From positions 686,620-750,619 of the forward strand of contig CAXAMN010023673.1 in assembly GCA_963970005.1 (NCBI GenBank): a DNA stretch of 64,000 nt, read 5' to 3'. The notes below the pieces were generated by a model. The model was not told the origin of the DNA. It saw only the letters and a program-made list of their open reading frames with translations, and searched no databases. This document shows positions 1 to 11,794 of the stretch, piece after piece (the first letter of the stretch is position 1; the number at the start of each line of letters is the position of its first letter). This DNA is from Durusdinium trenchii (taxonomy: Eukaryota > Sar > Dinophyceae > Suessiales > Symbiodiniaceae). A program made the translations under genes and the position numbers.

Positions 1-174
1 AAAAACTTACTGCAAAAAAGAATTTGAAACTTTTGAAATGCCTAAACTTACATAAGTTTTCAAAGGCCAGATGTAAAGATTTAAAAGCCAGATGCTATGA
101 ACAGACTTTCTGACATACTTGTTACGGCCCTACCGTGTAGACATGTCTTTGCGGATTCTGAGGCGTCAAGAACG

Positions 175-2167
175 CAGTCGGACGCACCAATACCGACTCA
201 TCCTCTCAGTGCATCTTATGCCCCTTCCAGAAATTCAGCAGAAGGTCATCCTTGCTCACCCACATGGAAAAGGACCACAAAGCAGACAAAGACTTTGTCA
301 CGTTGAAGTACCAGTTTCATGTGGCCTGCGCTATCTTCGAGCAACGGCAGGTTTCGGGGGGCTTTGCTTCAATGTTTGTATCCACCTCTCTACCAATTTA
401 TCTCAATATTGCAATGGTTTCGGTACATATAGAACCATTCATATACATGTCTACATGGTCCAAAGTGTGCCTCCGTGTCAGGCATTGAGTCCTCTCACTT
501 TGCAGGATGCACCTGGTGAGAAGCTCTTGTCGGAAGCGTCCCGATGCATTCGAGTGTCTGGACGCAGAATCTCTTCGCTTTGTGTCAGCCCAAAATTTTG
601 TCGACCTGGTTTTGCTGCTGACAAGGAATGGGCCAAACTATGTCCCCAAGCAACACACAGCGCAGGCCCTCAGAATCAACAAAATGCTTTACATCGCAAG
701 TGACTTTGCAGACCTGGTGCTCGCAAAAGCTATCCGGCACAAGGGCAAGATCCATACCATCTTCAATGACATTGCGACTGAATGGGTGTCTTAAGGCAGC
801 CCTTGTGCGTGGCTTGGTTGCCGCCGCCAGGACACCCGCCAAGCCGTCTTCGAACAGGTGATGGCTCTGAAACCTGCGCAACAGCTTCGGGCTAGGCTAC
901 TTGATGCGGCCACTGAGAACGACGAATGGGTCGTTTGCAGTCATGGCGCCACTTACCAAGTTCTCTTCCCTGCCATTGGACAGGTGCCCATGAAGCAGAA
1001 GGCTGGTGAGTTTCATGCTCTCCATACCTTCTTGGGCCGTTCTGGAGCCGTCCCACTCTTCAGCCTGCAAAGGACAGAAGGAGTGGACAACTTCAAGGCG
1101 GCTATTCAGGAAGTCCTCCCACGATCGGCGCGGGCCACAGTGAAGTACCTCTTTTCCGACAATCCTGGTTCAGTGGAGGGTGCTCACGACGTTTTGCCTC
1201 AGTTGCAAGCGGTGGCCGATGCTACGCGTCGAGGCCTGCACAGGCGAGAAGCGGACTTCTCTTTCTTCTTCGTTGCTCCAAGTGATGTTGTGCTTCCGCT
1301 TGCCCTGCCCCGGGCCTTTCTTCCATGGCGCAGCCGCCGACAACCTCCGTGAGGAAGGCACGTGGTCTGACCAGAAGGCACTAGGTGTTACGGACATCGA
1401 TTGGCCACAGCGACTTGCGATGCCCTGTAAGTCACACCAGGAGTTCATTGATGACATCCAAGCCCTGTGCGCGCAACATCCCGGCCAGATGGGTCGCAAG
1501 GACAAGAAGGGCAGAACAATCCGACAAATATTGATGGCAGGAGTCTTACTCTCACTTTCGGTACTTGTGGAATGGCTCCCATATCATTGCGGCTCTCCAT
1601 GATGTTATGCCACCGCACCAGGTGCAGCTCCTCAGCTTCAGAACCTGCAGCAATGAGGCTTTGCACTTCCAGCTGAAAGTTTGCCAAGAGCAAATCACCC
1701 AACAGCGCATCCAAGCATTCCCACCGCAGCTGGCAGCCTTCAGCCTGGCAAAGATGCTAGCGCATCATTCCGCGGCTTACAGCCCTACACTGGCACAAAG
1801 AAAAGAGGCTGAAATTTTGAGTTTGATGCAGGGCACATTGGCCACTGGCTTCCTTCCACCTTTAGAGGTTGGACTCGTTCAACCGATCCTTTCTCGACAA
1901 GACCTCCGGAAACCTGTGCACAGCTTGGATGCACAGAAAGTGGCCGCTCGGAAGGCCAGGAAGGCCCAACAAGCCAAGCAATGGACCCAGGAAGTGCAGA
2001 ACAGGAAGCTCGAACGCCAGCGACGCGATGGTCCTAAGAGATCCTTGAAGCGCGCTGTTTTCACTCAGAAGAAGAGCCTCACCTGCGATTGGAAGCGCTG
2101 CGAGGTAGGGTTTACCTGGACATGTGACACTCAGGCATTTCAACCGACACATGTAAACAGAAAATGA
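175..2167 (+). pseudogene. Decayed transposon: C2H2 zinc finger plus DDE-transposase-like coding region
   Basis: A broken coding region. Near 212-290 one frame reads a classical C2H2 finger (CILCPFQKF, then HMEKDH). From 507 a second open segment ends at a TAA (792-794), and the same frame continues through 858-1210 with a transposase-like block (VVCSHGATYQVLFPAIGQ, GEFHALHTFLGR, LFSDNP). The text then moves to another frame (EACTGEKRTSLSSSLL, about 1215-1530) and to a third (1565-2167: CSNEALHFQLK, AFSLAKMLAHHSAAYSPTL, then a Lys/Arg-rich tail). The order fits a transposase family I recognise as abundant in Symbiodiniaceae. The internal stop and two frame changes show decay, although short introns could explain one of them. 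Family assignment is from memory of similar proteins, not a search. The missing catalytic triad was not mapped. Confidence 0.6.
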
Positions 2168-5100
2168 CGAGCCTCGCATGCGACAATGACAAGCCTTAAA
2201 TTCGGACATTACTTACCATAACCTATGTGAACCTGCTCTGCGGTAGCGTCAATGACCTTACCATGTGCTGTCCACCCACCCGCCCAGCCCATTCTATACT
2301 AGGCCCAAAAACATCAGTGCGCCAAAAACATCAGCCGCCCTGAGGCGAACGCATCGAGGAGCGGCGAAGTCCGCCTCTTCCCGCGACCCCCCGGCGTGAG
2401 GCAAGTCACCGTCACCGCATGTCGATTGACAGCCAGCATCTGGACCAGATAGCTGTACATGGGTATGCTGCTAGGTTTAAAACCTTTTTCTGCTTCCCTG
2501 CGCTCTTATTAACCGTCTGTATTATCATGCTGACACATCCCATGCCTCACGCATAGTCATTACACACGCGCGTCTGTACTCAGGCCCAGACACACCATGT
2601 GCGTAGACGCTTCCTATCCACTCGCGCGCCCAACGTAGCTTCACGTATATACAGAGATTTCCACAATGTGTTCAAGCAACTACTTTCACGAACCTTTGAG
2701 TTCCTGCAAGTGTAGGCAAGCAACATGGAGATGACACGTCCCCGGCCAGGTCCATGTTCCGGCCGCCATCCTCCTCTGAGTGGAAAAGTTTGTGCTGCAG
2801 CAATACTCCGCTGGAGGCGCTGTGCACACTGAAGCTTCTATCCTTCTTATAACATACAAGCCCAAATATCTCCCCCACAAGCGTAAAGATTCCCGCACTT
2901 AGATTTCGGATTCGCCAACGACGAACCTATACACCGCCACGATGTTATGATACTTTACTTCTACGCAATGGACATGACGCTTGATACTTGCACTGACCAG
3001 CTCCACCTGAATCGCCGGTGCTTCCGCGTCTTCTTCGGCTGCGCGGAACGTTCTTTTTGGCCATGCTATCCTTTTGACATTGGAAACTGGTCCTTATATT
3101 CAATCCAACTGTCTGGTACCCCGTTTTGTCCTTGTAGTTGATTGCGATGCCCATTCCACGTATATTTTCACCGACGGAAGTCCATTCCACAAACATGCTT
3201 CAAGCTGTGGAACCCAAAATATTTTTACCAGAAACATGAAGAGACCACGGCCCCACCAAGACCATGTATTTTTCCTCGCACGACCACTGGAACGGCAGGT
3301 TCCACCGACGAACATGCCTCCAATTCAGCCTACAGGCCGGAGGGCCCTGTGATGTCACCGTTAAAGAAGTTTTGACACCTGGGTCACCTGACCATGGGAT
3401 GTCCATATCTCGGACCCACTTTCTTTCTTTAGGAAAGGCTCGTTCTTTCTTTAGGTAAAAGTATCTCGCGCATAATTCATATTCTAACTACTCTAACCTG
3501 GCCGAGTGGCAGCCAACCGCATCAGTCACATTTTTGGGCAACTTACATTTATTTCAACGCTTACTAACCAATCTTAATCATATATTTGCTGATCAGTGAT
3601 GCAGTGGTGCGTGATGATCAACCAACACGGTCGTGATCGGTCCATAGAAGCATGGCCCCTTGCAATTCTTGAAGGATGCTGGGTTGTCTTGTAGAATTTA
3701 ATTTAAACCCACGGTAGATTTACGCGGTGGCGCCACCATACGTCCAGATCTCCCCATGGCAACCAACAGCCGGCCAAGCATTTGTTTCGCCAGACAACAG
3801 TAAATGGTGACTCTATAGCCATTAAACTACTTCATTGTTCCTTGACTACCAAGAAACTCATTGGCTGAGAAAAAAAGCTACTAACTATTTGCTCCAGCAT
3901 TCATGTTTGACACTGTTTTGCTTTCTCGATAGATTATTCATTAATACAACTCAAATTGACCAAGCCCACATCTACATGAAACGTTAAGAGTCGACAATGC
4001 AGTGCGCCGTCCATACTAAATAATACTTGGATCGTTGGTCAATCATTGGTACATGGATGCCACACGGCATTTTTTCAAGGTTGATGACGATTCGACGCCG
4101 ATACACTTTGAACAATGTAAAGATTAATGGCTATCAATATTGCTACGACAATGACAGAAACTCCTTGTTGAAATACCTTGTCAGCCACGTGAACTCAAAA
4201 TATCAAAATCTCCAGTATGTCAAACTAGTAAGCTTCATATTGTGAACAACTCGCCTGTCCCGGGCGATTTAGACTTGTTTCATACTTATTGCGTGGGTTA
4301 TAGGTAAAAGAACCAACCAACAAGTTCCTTTCGGACTGAATGAAATAGTACAAGCATCCTGGTTCTCAATGTTGGTCATTACATGATTCAACACTCAGGA
4401 GACGAAATTCACGACAGTTTCATAAGTTCGTCTCCATCAAAACCACAAGACCCATGAAGAAGACGGTCAACATCCCATCTCAAGACATAACCACAGCGGC
4501 CCTCAGGTCCAGCTACTGCTGAGCCTCTTGCGTAGCGCTGGGATATGAAATCAGAGACCGAGAAAAACAGTTTGCGGTCGATCTCTACTGTCGGCACACA
4601 TGCACACAGAAGTATTTATATATATATAGATAGATAACTATATGAAGCAGATGAAGCAGATTTTATGTATACATATATACGAACTTACATTTTATATTTA
4701 AATGTTAATATAAATTCAATACATATACATTGGTAATGTGATATATATATATATTTCCCTTCTGGCATCGATGCCAGAATCAATATATTGTCCATTGGTG
4801 ATTGCATCTGAACATGGTATTGTAACTTATCGCTGACAGTCACATAAATGCCTGCTGTCTTCACGGAGACATCGGCAAACAATTACCTTCGGTCATGGAG
4901 CCACAGGTACATCTCAATCCATGTTTGGAAATGAACAGGTTACAGCCGCAAAATGGACGCCAAGCGTCGATGGCACGGGGGGGTCCCCCGCCCCCTGGAT
5001 CAAATCCACCCTGCGCCGGTTCACGCCGTCATGGACTTCTACCAGGGTTACTTGTGATTGCCTGCTACCTTTCGTTCACCCCCTCCTCTCTCAAGTATAT

Positions 5101-5571
5101 ATATATATACACACATACAGTTACAGCGTAGCAGCGGCGTAGCAAGTTCTTCTTTGCCGTGATTGGCAGTTGTTTTGGAACTTCCCGGAACTTCCCACGG
5201 CGAGGCCGATGAAGCCTTGATGGTGTCGAAAGTTTGTATTTTGGGAAAGCTCCGTCAGGCTGACGCCATCCGGTAGCTAATGTTGCACGTTCGCTTTGAT
5301 GGTCACTCAGGTGGTGGTTTTGCAGAGCTTTGCGCGTTGCCAGCACTACAACCCAGCTGTGACATCTTGGCGCAGCGACCAGAGATTGATGGCAACTGCT
5401 CCACGCAGCTTGGCAAATTGGTAGAGCTACTGAAGCTCAGGACCTTCAAATCAAGAAAACCGGTTCACAGTTCATTTCTCACTTCCTCAAAACGGATAGG
5501 AAGCGCAATGTTCAGTCACAAATGAGCAAAGGGTAAAAGCAAAGAAACGATTCTTTCACCAGCGAAAGATC
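2168..5571. other. Intergenic, no recognised gene
   Basis: No open frame here resembles a protein family I know. It contains short AT microsatellites near 4617-4630, 4738-4752 and 5093-5110. A stretch at 5281-5340 reads RFDGHSGGGFAELC, which faintly recalls the DGH box of PP2C phosphatases, but nothing around it supports that reading. Confidence 0.5.
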
Positions 5572-5652
5572 GGCCTTCGATCGGTGACACCATCTTACCA
5601 TTTTACTTCGATGTGGAATGTGCTCGATCTTGTTGTTGTTGTGGTGGGCAGT
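5560..5652 (+). CDS. Exon-like fragment resembling S3 of a voltage-gated channel (weak)
   Basis: One + frame reads FFHQRKIGLRSV, then HFTSMWNVLDLVVVVVG, directly followed by a possible splice position at about 5652. The W-N-x-x-D followed by a run of aliphatic residues is the usual look of an S2-S3 linker and S3 helix in voltage-gated cation channels. I could not find S4, pore or S6 exons downstream, so this may be an exon of a long-intron gene, a relic, or chance. It is separate from the complete channel at 41 kb. Confidence 0.28.
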
Positions 5653-7659
5653 AAGTTATATACATGCTATTCTCGATTATTCTCGTAAATTCTAGATGAG
5701 AAACCATACACAGACACATGTGTATAATATATATATATATAATGTGTGGTTCGTGAACCGACGGGGCGACCTGGCGAGTGTCACAAACGGAACTTAATAA
5801 CAATAACATACAATAACACTGGTTAAAATATGTTAAAAGTGTTTAGGCAGAATAGTCGTGCCCAGAGCCGCACAAACCCATGGGCTTTACAAGACTGTAC
5901 ATTGCGTGGTGCCGTCACAGGTGTTAGCAACAGCCGCTGCCATGTTAGGAATAATACCACTGTATAAACATAAACGGCTAGTTGTCCTTTGGCAAGGATT
6001 GCGTCAACCTTCGGGTGGTAGCTGCACGCATCATACTTGTCAGATTCCATTTGAAAACTGTACATTGACAGGCGCCTCACTCTTCTCGGTGTGCCAAGGA
6101 AAAAAAGACAACTCGGACTCGGATTATATATAACCTGGAACCTGAAAATAGACCCTTGGAACACTATAGAACTCTCCACAAACCAGTGCTTTTCAGGCTC
6201 CATGTTAATTTTGCACCGTGATGTGCTCTGGAAAGAACAAGAAGGCACAAGGCAACCACAAAATGCCGGAGGTGGAGAATTTGTGAAATGGAATGGCATC
6301 CACTGAGGCATGGCTTGCATTTTTACGGTTGCAAAATGGGTGTTCCAGAAAGTTTCTGGGCAAAGAAGGCGAAACCAATAAATTGGCCATGCCATGTCCA
6401 AAAGTGTTGGGGGAATGCAGAAAAGAGATTAGAAGAGAATAAAGACAAAAACGTAGAGCAGAAGAGAACAAAGTGCAAGAGGAAAGTGAATTACTTTATC
6501 ATTTTATCATGTCTTATCCGTTGTTGGTTCAATCCTCATTCGAATGTGTGTAATCGGCATTTGCTCATTGACTATATAAATAAAACAAAAGCAAGTGCTC
6601 ACAACGGAGCCTGCCCACAAAGAAAATCACACCCTACTTGTTGCAAGTAGCCCGCTTTCAACTGGCAATCTTTTGCAATGACGTTGGCTGACAAGTGGCG
6701 TGCTCACATACCAGGTTCCACTTCCCCGTCCAGTTCGCTGCGACATGTCACGCCGAAGCTTTTACTCGTATTGATTTCAGATCAGCGGCTGGCATCGGGG
6801 AAAACTATTCCCAACGGTTGCTTCCTGCAGCAGCAAAAAGGATCGTCTAGACTTCTTCAACCGGTTTCCCGGCCATGTTCAAACTACCCTCCGCCTTGCG
6901 TTTTCCGTGCCCGGAACCTGTCCTTCGCCAAACCATCTAGTGTATGGTTCAGCGCAAACTGCTTGCGGCCCTGTTCACCTGCCCAAGACCTTACCTTCGC
7001 CATGCCGGCCATGTGTCTCCCAGCTCACTGCCTAACATTGCTGCCTGCATCACCACAGTCCATAGCTTCTTTGGCTGGCTTCCCTTGCTGGGGTCGGAGG
7101 AGTAAGGCTTTTTGGATTGCAAACCAGTGTAGCATGAGGAGGAGGTGTTTGCCAATCGATATCTTCTTTGTTTTCATGACGCCCACCTTTACCTCGCCGA
7201 TTTGTTGGTGCGTGGCGGTGTTATTAAGAGAAGAAGAATATAGAAGAATAGATATTACTGTATATGGCATTTTACCGACATGGCATTGAGATATTGGAAT
7301 GACTCGACGCATTGTTCAACACTGGGGCTTTGCATCTGAGGTATTTGGCCGGCGCAGCTTTGGCCCGATTGCTTCCGGGCGACGAAATTAAACCTCACTT
7401 TGATAGCCATTGCAGGCGAAGCGGGGACATGTTGAATGGCCGACTCAAATTGAATACACGTCAATGAGTAGACTGGTGGACAAGGCAACGGGGCAAGTTC
7501 TGTAGGGTTCTTCATTATTCCCCATACATATCTCCCCATCGTCATTGTTTCATGTTATTTCAATTGATGCCCGCGGCATCCCGCGACTTTCTCAAGCGAC
7601 TTGAGCCCTTTGGGATTGTTTCTTGTGGATTTCACCTTTTAACTTGGCAGATCTTTGCA
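5653..7659. other. Intergenic or intronic, no recognised gene
   Basis: Contains a 203-codon open frame (6678-7289, +) rich in Pro, Cys and Ser that resembles no family I know and reads like C/T-rich noncoding DNA. A TA-rich microsatellite lies near 5728-5742. It could hold unseen upstream exons of the hydroxylase exon at 7660. Confidence 0.4.
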
Positions 7660-7791
7660 GGCTGTCGGCGCATTTGGGTTTGCGAGCTGTAGAAGGTGCC
7701 TCCATGATGGTGGGTGGAAAGATCTCCTCGTGGCAAGAGGGTCGAACGTTGGTCTTTGACGACACCTATGTGCACAGCGTGCGGCATCACG
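7660..7791 (+). CDS. Aspartyl/asparaginyl beta-hydroxylase-type exon (partial gene)
   Basis: After an acceptor (TTTGCAG, ending about 7660) the frame reads RLSAHLGLRAVEGASMM, then KISSWQEGRTLVFDDTYVHS and VRHHG, ending at a likely GC donor (about 7792). This matches the core of the Asp/Asn beta-hydroxylase (ASPH, LpxO-like) 2-oxoglutarate/Fe(II) oxygenase fold: the first metal His sits in R-x-x-x-H-L-G-L, and the second in FDD-x-x-x-H after W-x-E-G. The family hydroxylates Asp/Asn in proteins or acyl chains in lipids. The substrate cannot be told from one exon. The downstream R-V-V-L-x-V-D strand was not found. A weak candidate is MRIVSIVLIVE near 8652. The upstream exons with the 2OG site were not found either. 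It may be a partial gene with long introns or a remnant. Confidence 0.65.
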
Positions 7792-9739
7792 GCGTTGCGC
7801 CAAGGTGCCAACAATTGTCGAAACGCGACGAGTGAACATGCTTTGGCTAGATTGAAACGGGAAAACACTCATTTGTTTCTTTGTGCTAAAAAGTCTTACA
7901 GTCTTAACTGGAAGACTGATAGATCACCGCAACTTTAGCTGCCTGCAGTGCCCTGAGTCAACATTCGCTTGATGTGCAGGTACGTTTTGGTATCTTGGTT
8001 CTGCCACCCATGTGATTTAACTTGGCGCAAGAAGTTGCCCAGTGAATGGCTAGAAATGAACCCACTTCCAAAATGGTGTGGAGAAGGTGGTGGACACCCA
8101 CCTGTCGAGGGCTATGGCGAGAGGTTGTGAGCTGCCTTGAAAAGTGATAAAGAGTAGCGAATAGTCTGATGCACACAGTGACTGTGACAGGCATTTTTGC
8201 TTAAAACGATGTACGACAGAAAATACTCTACAGACTTACATCCCGGTCCAAGCTTAGATTGGACCTGTTCCTGCTTCTCTTCTTTCTGTTTCATTTTATC
8301 GCGCCCAAAAAGGTACCTGCTGGACCTGGAGTTGGAGTCACCAGAAGGCACAAAGATTGCCGGGCCGGACGCCCCAGGAAGTTGGGTACAATGAACGTGC
8401 AGTTATCGTTGCAAGTTGCTAGTAAGATGCTGCGACTCCAAGTGATGAACGTGACTTGGTATTGTACAGGTGATTAGGTATTGTTGGCAACAATATTTCA
8501 GCGGTGACCAGCTGTGATGCCAGCCACTGCATTCATGCGTTTATAAATCAACACTATTTGCAAGCCTGAGGTTTTTGGTTCTGGATGGCCACTCCGGTAG
8601 CCTTTGCCTGGACTCTGGTTATCTACTTCGTTTCCAAATTTTTGCCAACAATGCGCATTGTGAGCATTGTGCTGATCGTTGAGTCAGGCTGTGACCATTT
8701 GATGGAGCGCTTGCCAGGAAACCTGCAGATCCGCGGCTGAAAGTATGCAAAGTGTCTTTTCTTGCTTCAAAGGTGGTGTTCTGCTTGTACCTTAGCACTT
8801 CCTTGCCACAGCCTTGCTCAGGAAATGCCTCAGCACAAAGCCTGGGTTATCAGAAGAGACTCTTTCGCAGGTCGTACTGACACTTTTTCGAAAATGCAGA
8901 AGTTCGCAATTTATCAAAAGGATTACCTTTGTGCCTCATCATGTTCCATGAATTTAGACATCGGCCGAACAATAACATTTTTGGAAGACTCTATATTTGG
9001 CTGAACCAGAAGCAAACACTGTGAATCACGACAAGATTGGCGGTGTTGTTGTGGAGTTTTGTAAGTAAGGCAGAGTAAAAGAAACTTAACTATATTTAAT
9101 TTGATTCACAGCTTGCAGCTCGATCAGGGACCTAGCCGTATGCACCGTGAGCAGACCACATAGCATCCGACATAAAAGCTCTTTAATATTGCAACAAAAT
9201 GAACATACTGCCCGAGTACCCAACAAACAAAGACGGACTCTGGCAGAAGTTTGTACGCCTTTGAAGCTACTTCTAGTATTTAGTATTCATTCTTGCAAAA
9301 CACTAGCATATTGTGGAGACAAAGGCTTGGCTGCAAAGGCTTAATCACGGACGCTTGAGACATAGCATTATCAATCACAAGATGTTGCAGGTTCCTGTTT
9401 TGACAGTGTTCGTTTCAATTCTACATACCGTACATACCTGATTCAATGCAAGATGCTTCGTGCCTGGCTGCAGCCATTCCTGTTCACAAGCTGCACGCGA
9501 CCCGATAGCTTACTAAAGAAACCGATTTGTGCGGGGCTTGGAACTTCGCGGAGCTGTGCAGACTCCAGAGAGTGAGTGATGGCTGGGGACCAACCGAAAA
9601 GTTGATACGTTGGTTAGTATGGCATAGCGGCAGCATTCAATACAATGGCACCAAAACACTCCAAAGGATTGAAAAGCCTAAGTCGCACTGCACTGCCTCT
9701 AGGCTGATTGTAGCTTCGTCCCTAAGGACTGCAGAAGAC
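7792..9739. other. Intergenic or intronic plus upstream region of the aquaporin gene
   Basis: No gene recognised. The frame of the downstream aquaporin gene is open back to 9527, but the 71 extra residues look like translated untranslated sequence and are not counted as protein. Confidence 0.4.
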
Positions 9740-11035
9740 ATGGCCGCCGAACCAACTATGGTGGCCAAGTGCACTGCAGAGTTTGTGGGGACATTTCTGC
9801 TGATCTTCACGGTTGGTTGCAATGTCCTAGGTGGGAGCCCGATGTGGGCAGGTGTCTCCATTGCATTTGTCCTGATGGTATGCATTTATGCGCTGGGTGG
9901 CATCTCTGGGGGTAACTTCAACCCTGCGGTCTCCGTGACTCTTGGACTTTCGAAAACCATCGGAGGACCTGGCTTGGACTGGAAGACTGTGGGCATGTAC
10001 TCTGGTGTCCAATGTGCTGCCGGAGTTTTGGCTGGTGTGTCTTACTCACTGCTCTTCGGCAAGACTTTCAACTTGGCACCAGCGAAGGGCTTCTCTTGGT
10101 ATCATGCTGGCCTGTGCGAGTTGCTTTATACGTTCATGCTGACCTTCGTGGTGATGAATGTTGCTGCTGCCAAGAAGAATGCAACTGAGAAGAATCAATA
10201 CTACGGTATGGCCATTGCATTTAGTGTTGTTGCAGGCGCTTATGGAGCTGGTGCCGTGTCAGGGGGCTGCTTCAACCCAGCGGTGGCGCTGGGTATCGAT
10301 CTTTCCAGTGCTGGTCTAGGCTTTGGTTGGAGCATCGTGTACATTGGCTTTGAGTTGCTCGGTGCTGCTATGGCTGCCACACTTTTCAAGGTTGTGCGTC
10401 CTGAAGACTTCGGCGGAGAGAAGTCACAGATCACAGAGCTTGTGAGTGAGTTCCTGGGCACCTACATGTTGGTGCTCACTGTGGGACTGAACATTTTGGG
10501 CAAGTCCAAAGCTGCTGCGTTCTCGATTGCTGCAAGCCTTACGTCAATGATTTATGCCCTTGGTGATGTCAGCGGTGCCCACTTCAATCCTGCTGTGACG
10601 GTGGCCATCTTGGCATCTGGCCGTTGCCCTGAGCTCACTCCAGCCAAGGCTGGCACATACGCAGGTGTGCAGATTGCCGGTGGCATTGCTGCGGCGTTGA
10701 CAAGTGCATTTGTTTACAAAGGAGGCAAACTTGGTCTTGGCCCGACTGGGACGAACACGTGGGCTGGAGTTTCAGTTGCAGAAGCTATCTTTACGTTTGT
10801 GCTGTCCTATGTGGTGCTATGTGTGGCTGTGTCAAAGCACACAAAAACCTCCAACATGTTCGGATTTGCCATTGGATCCTGTGTCACGGTTGGAGGGTTC
10901 GCCATTGGAAGCATCTCTGGTGGCTCATTGAATCCGGCAGTATCGCCTCCTGGCTGCAGTTGGACACGTATGATACAAACTGCACAGGCCTGTCATGAGT
11001 TGAACTACATGCTCAGATTTGCCGGGGTCTCGTAA
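9740..11035 (+). CDS. Tandem double aquaporin/MIP-family channel, four NPA boxes
   Basis: An uninterrupted frame. The ATG at 9740 begins MAAEPTMVAKCTAEFVGTF, the usual start of a MIP first helix, and a possible spliced-leader acceptor AG lies at 9733-9734. Residues 1-220 form a complete six-helix MIP unit with NPA boxes at 61-63 (NFNPAVS) and 179-181 (CFNPAVA). Residues 231-400 repeat the unit with NPA boxes at 283-285 (HFNPAVT) and 398-400 (SLNPAVS). MIPs conduct water, glycerol or small neutral solutes. A normal MIP is 250-300 residues with two NPA boxes, so this is a head-to-tail fusion of two pores. Both second-position boxes read NPAV rather than the conserved NPAR, so the selectivity-filter arginine is missing. 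After the fourth box the frame runs into a tail that does not look like helix 6. A GC donor near 10945 and an unseen last exon are likely. Family call is secure; the 3' end is not. Confidence 0.88.
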   Translation: MAAEPTMVAKCTAEFVGTFLLIFTVGCNVLGGSPMWAGVSIAFVLMVCIYALGGISGGNFNPAVSVTLGLSKTIGGPGLDWKTVGMYSGVQCAAGVLAGVSYSLLFGKTFNLAPAKGFSWYHAGLCELLYTFMLTFVVMNVAAAKKNATEKNQYYGMAIAFSVVAGAYGAGAVSGGCFNPAVALGIDLSSAGLGFGWSIVYIGFELLGAAMAATLFKVVRPEDFGGEKSQITELVSEFLGTYMLVLTVGLNILGKSKAAAFSIAASLTSMIYALGDVSGAHFNPAVTVAILASGRCPELTPAKAGTYAGVQIAGGIAAALTSAFVYKGGKLGLGPTGTNTWAGVSVAEAIFTFVLSYVVLCVAVSKHTKTSNMFGFAIGSCVTVGGFAIGSISGGSLNPAVSPPGCSWTRMIQTAQACHELNYMLRFAGVS

Positions 11036-11069
11036 ACAAGAGCAAACCAAAACTATCCAAATGATAGTG

Positions 11070-11230
11070 CATGTGTGTGTGTGTGTGTCAAGTCCTGTTT
11101 GTAAGGACCCCTGGTTGGTAATCAGGCTTTTTAGTCAAGTGCCTGCCGCATTTTCCAAGCGTTGGAGTGTGCGCCGAAATCGGCTCCATGTGTGTGTCAA
11201 GTCCTGTCCCTAAGGACGTCTGACACCACC
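11070..11230. repeat. GT-rich short duplication (TGTGTGTCAAGTCCTGT units)
   Basis: The motif TGTGTGTCAAGTCCTGT followed by a few bases and AAGGAC occurs twice (about 11076-11106 and 11189-11216). It resembles the 5' end of the LTR-like repeat that starts at 12127 and may be a degraded end of the same family. Confidence 0.5.
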
Positions 11231-11380
11231 AGACTGTAAGTAGATCCCTAACTTTCACTGTACAGTGATGCAGGGGGACTCAGCATTTCACTGGGACTGT
11301 GTTCAATGAAGCTACCAGTGAAATGGGATATCCAACTTGGCCAGCCGGACGTACCTGCATTTCTTTTTTTTGAGTACCTA

Positions 11381-11540
11381 GCCTAGAACTCTAAGTAAAG
11401 CTCAAGCTGTCTCATGCGTTGTTTCGCTGTAGCTCAGTCAAGGTCTAAACTGCAGTGATTGCCTAGAACCCTAAGAAAAGCTCAAGCTGTCTCATGCGTT
11501 GCTTCACTGTAATTCAGTCAAGGTCTAAACTGCAGTAGCT
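11381..11540. repeat. 80-bp tandem duplication
   Basis: A unit starting GCCTAGAACTCTAAG at 11381 is repeated from 11461 with only a few substitutions. Both copies contain CTCAAGCTGTCTCATGCGTT and GGTCTAAACTGCAGT. The offset is exactly 80 bp. Confidence 0.85.
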
Positions 11541-11794
11541 CGGGATTTTCACAGCTGACTTAGCTTTTGCGAGCATGGGTCTAAGAGTCACAGTCACAGG
11601 GAACCTTTTTGGTTTTCTAAATGGCGGGCGGCCATGGGGGTCCCAGAGGAGCGATGGTCAACGAAGACCTCCTCTGGGACCCGTGTAAACTTGTAATCGT
11701 ACCCGCCCAACTGGTTACCTGTTGTTCTTGCTGTGGCTTGCTTTCATGGTGGCTCATGTGGTTCTGTTCCTTTACGCAACTTGCGTTTCGTGCT

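Noticed and set aside
5281-5340. PP2C-like RFDGHSGGG
   Set aside because: Only a short motif; no further PP2C motif nearby, and too far from the PP2C exons at 37 kb.
6678-7289. 203-codon open frame
   Set aside because: Biased composition, no recognisable motif, no helix or domain pattern.
9527-9739. 71-residue N-terminal extension of the aquaporin
   Set aside because: It starts at a non-ATG codon and has no MIP similarity; the ATG at 9740 gives the normal family start.
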